From Euryarchaeota archaeon UBA257 (GTDB taxonomy: Archaea; Thermoplasmatota; Poseidoniia; Poseidoniales; Thalassarchaeaceae): a stretch of DNA of 6,481 bases. The position numbers and the translations under genes are program-made. The DNA lies in NCBI GenBank assembly GCA_002498985.1, contig DAJO01000066.1, positions 1 through 6,481 of the forward strand, given 5' to 3'. The notes beneath the pieces were generated by a model. That model did not search any database, was not told the DNA's origin, and saw only the letters and a list, made by a program, of their open reading frames with translations. Of this stretch, positions 1-5,399 are shown piece by piece; position 1 is the stretch's first letter; each line of letters opens with the position of its first letter.

Positions 1-2928
1 AGTTCTTCAGTACGAGATGTTTTTGTTGTTATTGAGAAAGTTAATTCTACTGGAGAATATTACATGAATCTAACATACTATACCTCCGATGGTTCTAATG
101 TGATTGGAGATATTTATTATTCTATAGATGCTGAGATTGGAGTTGATGAATCACTATGTTCAGCAGGGACATTTGAGTCAGATTATGGAAGTTCTGCATG
201 TACAGAAGCAGCACAAGGGTATTTCGTATCTAATCCAGGTTCAACATCTCAAACACCATGTTCCCCAGGCACATATCAGGGCTTGTCAGGGCAAACTAGT
301 TGCTTGACTACTTCACCAGGATATTATACTGCTGCTTACGGTTCTTTTATCCCTACACCTGCTTCTTTAGGTTATTTTGTCAATACAACAGGTGCTACTA
401 GCCAAATTGCTTGTTTACCTGGCACATACCAAAATCAGACTGCTCAGACTAGTTGTATTGATACAGATGCAGGATATTATACTTCATCTTCCGGTTCCCC
501 TGCACAGATACCTTGCTCTAATGGCACATATCAACCCAATACTAATCAAGAATCTTGTATTCTTTCTTCCCCCGGTTATCACGTACCTAACACTGCATCT
601 TCTACTCAATTACCTTGTAATCCTGGGACATATCAGCCATTTTCAGGTCGTTCAGATTGTATCGATGCAAGCCCGGGGTACTATGCTTCTGCAGTTGCTT
701 CAACTAACCAATCTCCTTGTGAAATAGGTAGTTTCCAACCAAATTCTGGTCAGAGCAGGTGTCTTGAAGCAGATCCAGGACATTACGTAGATACCAATGC
801 CTCGGTAACTCAAACTATGTGTGATTTTGGAACATATCAGCCTTATCCATCGAGCTCGAGCTGTTTTGATGCAGATCCTGGATATTATGTGGACTCAACA
901 GGTTCATCTTCACAAATTGCTTGTTTAATTGGTACTTATAATCCCGATATTGCTTCTAATAGTTCAACATCTTGTTTAGCAGCCAATCAAGGTCACTATG
1001 TTCCAAATAATGGTTCATCAGTTCAATTAGTTTGTATGCCGGGTACTTATCAGCCTAATTTAGCCCAATCTTCTTGTATTGATGCCGATTCAGGATATTA
1101 CGTTGATTCATACCAAGCAATTAGTCAAGAACCATGTTCGTTAGGTACTTACCAACCTCAAGCTGCACAAATCGGTTGTTATGGAGCGGATCCAGGATAT
1201 TATGTCGATTTATCTGCTGCTGCAATGCAAACACCGTGTCCAGCTGGTTTTTACAACCCCTTTTCTTTATCGACAAATCCTGAATCATGTATTAATGCAG
1301 ATTTAGGATATTATGTACCATCAGAGGGTTCATCTTCGCAAACAATCTGTTTAGAAGGTACTTACCAGTCATCTGAAGGTCAATCGTCATGTATCGATTC
1401 TCCAGAAGGAGCGTATGTAATGAATCAGGGACAATCAGAATTTATTGAATGTCTTGAAGGAACATATCAACCTAATGCAAAGTCTGTAACTTGTTTAGAC
1501 GCAGATATTGGTCATTTCTCATCGGGTAAGATGTCAATCAGTCAAACACCTTGTGCAGCGGGAACGTATCAGCCTAATGCAGGTCAGTTATCATGTTTAG
1601 ATGCAGATATCGGTTTCTATGTTTCTTTAGAAGGACAATCCTCTCAAGAAATTAATCCATTTGATTTCTACACAGACTCTCCCGGTAGTTCTTATCTCAC
1701 CTCATGCCCAAGCAACTATATCACAATAATTGAAGGTGCAATATCGATTAATGATTGTTTATTAGATTCTGATTTAGATAGGATTATTGATGAAGATGAT
1801 ATTGATGATGATGGAGATGGTAGATTAGATTCTATAGATTCTTGTAGTCCTGGGGTTATAGGTTGGATTAGTAATTTGACAACTGATATTGATGGTGATG
1901 GATGTAAAGACGATATTGAGGATAGTGATGATGATAATGATTCAATATTAGATCAATACGATGCTTTCCCTCTCGATTCAAGTGAATCTATCGATACAGA
2001 TTCTGATGGGATAGGTAATAATCAAGATGCAGATGATGATGGAGATGGCTGGTCTGATCTGCAAGAATCAAGTTGTGAAACTGATTCATTAATATCTCAG
2101 TCTATACCTCTTGACACTGATTCTGATGGAGAATGTGATATTCTAGACTCAGATGATGACGGAGACGGTGAATTGGATGTAAGTGATTGGGCTCCATTAG
2201 ATGCTAATGAGTGGCTTGATACCGACGGAGATGGTATTGGTAATAATGCAGACAGTGATGATGATAATGATGGGTGGTCAGATACTAAAGAAATTGAAGA
2301 AGGCACCAATCCTCTTCTCCCTGATACAGATGCAGATTCTTATATCGATTCTAATGACGAGTTCCCTAATGACGTTTCTGAATGGATTGATTCAGATAAT
2401 GATGGAGTGGGAGATAACTCAGATTCTCACCCAGGTATCAAATATTTTCAAACTAATCTACAATTTATATTGGCAGTTTCTGGTGGGATAATAGTACTAG
2501 CTATTATTGGGTATCTAGGAGTCATTACCTTGCGCAGGAAACCTGAAAACGTCAGTGAATCAAAATCTGAAGAAAATGAAGTAATTGAAGTCGATTATCC
2601 TCATGAAGGAATGTCTAAGCCTAGCGCTGAATTAGAGAATAATGACTCAATTAGTATTTCGGAGAACAACGATTCAGTAGAGGAGTCTTCCAAAGAAGAA
2701 ACCGAAGTTATCAAAGATACTTCTCACATAGATGCCTTGCTTAATGAGTTACCAACTCCTCCAAAGCCTCAGATTATATCGCCGCCTGAAGGGACACCTG
2801 TGAATGAATACGGGCAAAAGGTATGGGCAGATGAAACAGGTCAAGTTTGGTGTGTAAATTCTGATGGTTCGATTTTAAGGCATGATGCAGCTACTGGCGG
2901 ATGGATTCAATATCATAACCAATATTAG
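1..2928 (+). CDS. Giant Cys-rich repeat surface protein with one membrane helix (5' end outside window)
   Basis: The frame is open from base 1, so the Met at 64 is probably internal and the true start and any signal peptide lie upstream. Numbering from that Met (954 residues): 1-31 is a non-repetitive end of an upstream domain; 32-530 holds 14 two-Cys repeats of the C-x2-G-T-Y-Q-P type, like GCC2/GCC3 (ephrin-receptor-like) repeats; 548-565 holds a last Cys pair; 567-790 is Asp-rich, like thrombospondin type 3 calcium-binding repeats; about 800-822 is a hydrophobic helix followed by Arg-Arg-Lys; 823-900 is an acidic, Ser/Glu-rich linker; 917-954 is a Trp-rich tail. The positive-inside rule places the repeats outside the cell and the tail in the cytoplasm. 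The role is unknown; adhesion, particle binding or signalling are inferences. The stop overlaps the stop of the opposing ketoacyl synthase gene. Proteins of this style are typical of Marine Group II archaea. Confidence 0.85.
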   Translation, partial: SSSVRDVFVVIEKVNSTGEYYMNLTYYTSDGSNVIGDIYYSIDAEIGVDESLCSAGTFESDYGSSACTEAAQGYFVSNPGSTSQTPCSPGTYQGLSGQTSCLTTSPGYYTAAYGSFIPTPASLGYFVNTTGATSQIACLPGTYQNQTAQTSCIDTDAGYYTSSSGSPAQIPCSNGTYQPNTNQESCILSSPGYHVPNTASSTQLPCNPGTYQPFSGRSDCIDASPGYYASAVASTNQSPCEIGSFQPNSGQSRCLEADPGHYVDTNASVTQTMCDFGTYQPYPSSSSCFDADPGYYVDSTGSSSQIACLIGTYNPDIASNSSTSCLAANQGHYVPNNGSSVQLVCMPGTYQPNLAQSSCIDADSGYYVDSYQAISQEPCSLGTYQPQAAQIGCYGADPGYYVDLSAAAMQTPCPAGFYNPFSLSTNPESCINADLGYYVPSEGSSSQTICLEGTYQSSEGQSSCIDSPEGAYVMNQGQSEFIECLEGTYQPNAKSVTCLDADIGHFSSGKMSISQTPCAAGTYQPNAGQLSCLDADIGFYVSLEGQSSQEINPFDFYTDSPGSSYLTSCPSNYITIIEGAISINDCLLDSDLDRIIDEDDIDDDGDGRLDSIDSCSPGVIGWISNLTTDIDGDGCKDDIEDSDDDNDSILDQYDAFPLDSSESIDTDSDGIGNNQDADDDGDGWSDLQESSCETDSLISQSIPLDTDSDGECDILDSDDDGDGELDVSDWAPLDANEWLDTDGDGIGNNADSDDDNDGWSDTKEIEEGTNPLLPDTDADSYIDSNDEFPNDVSEWIDSDNDGVGDNSDSHPGIKYFQTNLQFILAVSGGIIVLAIIGYLGVITLRRKPENVSESKSEENEVIEVDYPHEGMSKPSAELENNDSISISENNDSVEESSKEETEVIKDTSHIDALLNELPTPPKPQIISPPEGTPVNEYGQKVWADETGQVWCVNSDGSILRHDAATGGWIQYHNQY
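157..1653 (+). repeat. Array of 14 coding repeats, about 102 bp (34 residues) each
   Basis: The units follow C-x2-G-T-Y-Q-P-x6-S-C-x-D-A-D-x-G-Y-Y-V, then about 10 Ser/Gly/Gln-rich residues. Eleven of the 14 are exactly 34 residues, with Cys-x13-Cys spacing. The 8th and 11th are 37 residues with Cys-x16-Cys and Tyr-Asn-Pro instead of Tyr-Gln-Pro. The 2nd is 51 residues because it carries an extra Cys-less half-unit. The paired Cys suggest one disulphide per unit, which fits an extracellular rod or stalk. Nucleotide identity between units is clearly lower than protein similarity because synonymous codons vary, so this is an old, protein-selected array and not a recent tandem duplication. Confidence 0.9.
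1762..2433 (+). repeat. Asp-rich thrombospondin-3-like calcium-binding repeat region
   Basis: Residues 567-790 of the surface protein contain many D-x-D-x-D-G and D-D-D-G-D-G motifs, the loop type that binds Ca2+ in thrombospondin type 3 repeats. A larger unit recurs three times, beginning near residues 635, 710 and 767. It runs (F/A)-P-x-D-x3-E, then D-x-D-x-D-G-(I/V)-G-(N/D)-N; in the first two copies a D-D-D-x-D-G-W-S-D stretch follows. Two Cys pairs could still form disulphides here (594/614 and 671/691). The segment sits between the Cys repeats and the membrane helix and so probably forms a Ca2+-stiffened spacer that lifts the repeats off the cell surface. Calcium binding is inferred from motif only. 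Confidence 0.85.
2461..2529 (+). other. Predicted transmembrane helix of the surface protein
   Basis: Residues 800-822 are an uninterrupted run of Ile, Val, Leu, Ala, Gly and Phe with no charge, long enough to span a membrane once. Arg-Arg-Lys follows directly, while the preceding region is strongly acidic. By the positive-inside rule the N-terminal repeats face outward and the C-terminal 130 residues face the cytoplasm. Confidence 0.85.
2812..2925 (+). other. Trp-rich C-terminal tail module of the surface protein
   Basis: Residues 917-954 carry Trp at 921, 929 and 947, Gly at 926, 935, 945 and 946, and the pattern G-x-x-V-W-A-D-E-T-G-x-V-W-C-x3-D-G-S, then D-x3-G-x-W. The pattern suggests a small three-strand beta sheet and loosely resembles WW-type modules, but no family is assigned with confidence. 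A Pro-rich stretch (898-911) and a Ser/Glu-rich linker precede it. Its place at the very end, on the predicted cytoplasmic side, suggests a protein-interaction or sorting role; that is inference. Confidence 0.5.
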
Positions 2929-3905
2929 AATTGTATAACGTTAGCACCCCATGCTAAACCACCACCGAAAGCTGCTGTAACCACTAAATCTCCATCATTG
3001 ATTAACCCCCTTTCCATTGCTTCTTTCATTGCAATAGGGACACTTGCACCCGCTGTATTCCCATATTTATGTAAATTAGTATAGGTTTTTTCCATTCCGA
3101 GACCTAATTTTTCCATTCCTGTCTTGATAATGTTAATATTTGCTTGATGAGGAATCACCAAATCAACATCTTCAATGCTTTTTCCTGCTTTTCTTAACGA
3201 CTCATTAACTGCTTGTGGAAAAGCCTCAATAGCGAAATTCCAAACCGCTCTCCCATCCATATGGAAATATTGTGAACCTTCTACAAATTCATCTGAATCA
3301 AATGGTGTTCTCACTCCTCCAGATGGTATTTCAATTACAGATGAACCAGAACCATCAGACATTAGCCATGAACTAATGATCCCTTTTCCTTCCTTAACTT
3401 CAGATAACACTGCCGCTCCTGCCCCGTCTCCAAATAATACACAGGTTGCTCTATCTTTCCAGTTCAATATACGAGAGTAGATTTCTGAACCAACAACGAG
3501 GACATTTTGGTAACCATTTGTACCTACATATCGACTCCCTATATCCAATGCATGCACCCATCCAGCACATACAGCATTGATATCAAAAGCTGCACAATCA
3601 GTACAGCCTAATTTATGTTGAATTATTCCTGCTGTAGAAGATAGTGGTACATCAGGAGACGAGGTTGCCAGAATGATTAGGTCGATATCTTCGGGTTTTA
3701 ATTTAGCATCATCTAAGGCCTGTTTAGAAGCTTCTACTGCCAAGTCTGAAGTACATACATTGGAGCCGGCAATTCTTCTTTTTTTCATTCCTGTTTTTGT
3801 AGTAATCCATTCATCACTTGTATCTACATATTCCATCCAGTCCTCATTACTCATTTCATTTGGTGGTACATATGCTCCCAATCCAATAATGCCAACTGAT
3901 ACCAT
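2925..3905 (-). CDS. fabH: Beta-ketoacyl synthase III (FabH-type condensing enzyme)
   Basis: At 326 residues this is full length for the family. FabH enzymes condense an acyl-CoA primer with malonyl-ACP to start fatty acid synthesis in the cytoplasm. The complete catalytic triad is visible: Cys113 in D-I-N-A-V-C-A-G-W, His253 in P-H-Q-A-N and Asn283 in Y-G-N-T-A-G-A-S. The family signatures S-D-E-W-I (30-34), G-D-G-A-G-A-A-V-L (159-167) and the C-terminal F-G-G-G-L-A-W-G are also present. Trp33 and Arg152 match the CoA-contacting Trp32 and Arg151 of E. coli FabH, and Lys37 replaces Arg36. Asn258 stands where E. coli has the ACP-docking Arg249, so the partner may be CoA or an unusual carrier. 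The H-Q-A-N motif argues against HMG-CoA synthase. The start is the first Met, with the FabH fold beginning at once (V-G-I-I-G-L-G-A-Y). No clear Shine-Dalgarno sequence precedes it. The stop overlaps that of the facing gene. Confidence 0.93.
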   Translation of the reverse strand: MVSVGIIGLGAYVPPNEMSNEDWMEYVDTSDEWITTKTGMKKRRIAGSNVCTSDLAVEASKQALDDAKLKPEDIDLIILATSSPDVPLSSTAGIIQHKLGCTDCAAFDINAVCAGWVHALDIGSRYVGTNGYQNVLVVGSEIYSRILNWKDRATCVLFGDGAGAAVLSEVKEGKGIISSWLMSDGSGSSVIEIPSGGVRTPFDSDEFVEGSQYFHMDGRAVWNFAIEAFPQAVNESLRKAGKSIEDVDLVIPHQANINIIKTGMEKLGLGMEKTYTNLHKYGNTAGASVPIAMKEAMERGLINDGDLVVTAAFGGGLAWGANVIQF

Positions 3906-3925
3906 ATTCTACTCTATGCGGGATA

Positions 3926-3936
3926 GCTATACTTTC
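3926..3936 (-). promoter_or_regulatory. Candidate BRE/TATA promoter of the fabH gene, leaderless spacing
   Basis: Read on the minus strand this is GAAAGTATAGC, a purine-rich BRE-like part followed by TATA. The TATA lies about 23-26 bases before the ATG, so transcription would start at or next to the start codon. A leaderless mRNA is common in archaea and fits the lack of a ribosome binding site. An alternative is TAATATA (minus strand, 3953-3947), which would give a leader of roughly 19 bases. Motif-based only. Confidence 0.4.
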
Positions 3937-3985
3937 AGTCTTACCCTATATTACAGAAGAAAAGTAGTATTAGTTTATCCGAGCA

Positions 3986-3991
3986 TTAATA
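3986..3991 (+). promoter_or_regulatory. Candidate TATA-like element for the KH ATPase gene
   Basis: TTAATA here would put the transcript start near 4014 and leave a leader of about 24 bases holding the AAGGAG at 4018. TTTAT at 3974-3978 is an equally weak alternative. In an AT-rich gap such matches arise easily by chance. Confidence 0.25.
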
Positions 3992-4017
3992 CCATAACTA
4001 AGCCAAACATGAAATCT

Positions 4018-4023
4018 AAGGAG
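4018..4023 (+). promoter_or_regulatory. Shine-Dalgarno-like AAGGAG before the KH ATPase gene
   Basis: AAGGAG contains AGGAG, complementary to the usual archaeal 16S rRNA 3' end. It lies 14 bases before the ATG at 4038, longer than the usual 5-10. An out-of-frame ATG at 4034 lies 10 bases away. An in-frame stop at 4017-4019 excludes any earlier start, and the next in-frame Met is residue 91, so 4038 remains the best start. Confidence 0.45.
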
Positions 4024-4037
4024 CGTTTCATACATGC

Positions 4038-5399
4038 ATGGCGTCATTTGGAGACCATCCTTTACTACCCGATTCATTAGAATCTATTTTGGTAGACGAG
4101 TCCGTATCAACAATCTTTCTTAAAGCCGAATGTAAACCTCGAGTAAAGAGTGGGCACATATCTTCTTTGAGTTTAAATGAATTAGATCTAGAAGTTTGGG
4201 ATAAACCAAATCTATTGACTCTTTCAGAAGATCTTTCGTTAATTATTGAACAGAATCCTAATCGTTCTGATTGTTTCATTGAGATTGAACGTGAGGGATG
4301 TAAAGTTATGCAAATCGGAGATTTACGTGTAAGTTGTGCTTGGCCACCTTTCTCAGATGCTTGGGAAATAACTGTTGTCAGACCTGTAGCGAATTTACAA
4401 TTATCAGATTACAAATTAGATGACGAACTTGTGAATAGATTATCTAACCATCATCGTGGTGTATTCGTAGTAGGTAAACCAGGTTCCGGTAAGACTACTT
4501 TCGCACAAGCGATAGCCTCATATTTAGATTCTGAAATGGGAGCAATGGTGAAAACTATGGAATCTCCTAGAGACTTACAAGTACCTCAAAGAGTCACTCA
4601 ATATGCTCCTTTGGAAGGTGACTTAGAAAAAACTGCAGAGATTATTTTCTTGCTAAGACCCGACTTTGTAATCTTTGACGAAGTTCGTCGTGCTAGAGAT
4701 TTTGAGATATTCGGTGATGTACGTTTAGCAGGAGTTGGACTTCTTGGCGTAACTCACGCTAATAGTGGATTACAAGCGATACAAAGATTAGTCGGAAAAG
4801 TTGAGTTAGGTTTAATTTCTCAAGTTCTAGATACAGTCATTCATATCGAAAAAGGAAAAATAAATCAAGTATTAGAATTAAAGATGGTAGTCAGAGCACC
4901 ATCAGGGATGGAATCTGATTTGAGTCGCCCTGTCATTGAAATTCGTGAGTTCCCCTCCAATCGTTTGACTCATGAAATGTTTGCATTTGGTTCTGAAATT
5001 GCAGTAGTTCCAGTCACTGATTCCAATGGAGATGGAGGGAGTCCTGCTTGGAAATTAGCTGCAGAAGAACTCAAGAGAGAGGCTACAAGGCTCACTGGAA
5101 TTACAGTTAAACATGCAAAATTGGTCACTGATTCTGCTGCCGTAATTTACATTGATGATTCTGCAATAGGCTCTATGATTGGACCCGGTGGAGAAGGTAT
5201 TCGTAGACTTGAACAAGATTTAGGCTTGAAATTAGATGTTAATTCAGTACAAGAGCTCCCTAGAGGTTTAAGAAAGAAGTTACAAAAAAATAGTGACTCG
5301 AATTTTGATGCTAGTTCATGGTCTAATAAACCAGGAAGAAATTGGGAATATAATTCTGGCAAATCAAAAAGAGGTAAAGGTAGAAAGGGCCGACGATGA
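4038..5399 (+). CDS. PINA-like KH-domain ATPase lacking the PIN domain
   Basis: The 453-residue protein has a central VirB11/PilT-type ATPase: Walker A G-K-P-G-S-G-K-T at 146-153, Walker B V-I-F-D-E at 211-215, and the family stretch T-M-E-S-P-R-D-L-Q-V-P at 173-183 followed by Q-Y-A-P-L-E-G-D. A KH nucleic-acid-binding domain follows (about 335-402) with the loop I-G-P-G-G at 381-385. A basic Lys/Arg/Gly tail ends it (432-453). These features match the archaeal PIN-ATPase-KH family (COG1855). Its Sulfolobus member PINA is reported as a hexameric ATPase that promotes Holliday junction branch migration and interacts with Hjc. Typical members have an N-terminal PIN domain of over 100 residues. 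Here similarity starts only about residue 24 (F-L-K-A-E-C-K-P), and a stop precedes the start codon, so the PIN domain is absent. A role in recombination or RNA handling is inferred from the family. Its stop directly abuts the stop of the aldehyde dehydrogenase gene. Confidence 0.9.
   Translation: MASFGDHPLLPDSLESILVDESVSTIFLKAECKPRVKSGHISSLSLNELDLEVWDKPNLLTLSEDLSLIIEQNPNRSDCFIEIEREGCKVMQIGDLRVSCAWPPFSDAWEITVVRPVANLQLSDYKLDDELVNRLSNHHRGVFVVGKPGSGKTTFAQAIASYLDSEMGAMVKTMESPRDLQVPQRVTQYAPLEGDLEKTAEIIFLLRPDFVIFDEVRRARDFEIFGDVRLAGVGLLGVTHANSGLQAIQRLVGKVELGLISQVLDTVIHIEKGKINQVLELKMVVRAPSGMESDLSRPVIEIREFPSNRLTHEMFAFGSEIAVVPVTDSNGDGGSPAWKLAAEELKREATRLTGITVKHAKLVTDSAAVIYIDDSAIGSMIGPGGEGIRRLEQDLGLKLDVNSVQELPRGLRKKLQKNSDSNFDASSWSNKPGRNWEYNSGKSKRGKGRKGRR

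Noticed and set aside
377..727. Overlapping plus-strand frame of 116 codons inside the Cys repeats
   Set aside because: It is a shifted reading of the repeat array; its Leu/Ile-rich sequence mirrors the repeats and the frame of the surface protein is clearly the coding one.
851..862. Palindrome-like CGAGCTCGAGCT that stands out in AT-rich sequence
   Set aside because: It is explained by alternating TCG and AGC serine codons in a four-Ser run of the repeat protein; a single copy with no sign of a regulatory or recombination site.
157..1653. Regular repeats at about 102 bp could suggest a CRISPR or satellite array
   Set aside because: The periodicity lies in a continuous reading frame, units vary at synonymous sites and there are no constant repeat/variable spacer blocks; it is a protein repeat.
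2097..2309. Open frame of about 70 codons on the minus strand, rich in Ser and Pro
   Set aside because: It is the antisense reading of the Asp-rich repeats (GAT/GAC read as ATC/GTC and shifted to TCA/TCC); low complexity and no family features.
3175..3480. Plus-strand frame of 101 codons opposite fabH
   Set aside because: It lies wholly inside the well-supported FabH gene, antisense, with no recognisable protein features.
2925..3905. The FabH-like gene as an archaeal HMG-CoA synthase
   Set aside because: The P-H-Q-A-N and Y-G-N-T-A-G-A-S motifs with the S-D-E-W-I N-terminal signature are those of ketoacyl synthase III.
3673..4080. Plus-strand frame of 135 codons running from within fabH across the gap into the ATPase gene
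   Set aside because: It overlaps two real genes in wrong frames, has no recognisable domain, and in the gap encodes only composition typical of AT-rich noncoding DNA.
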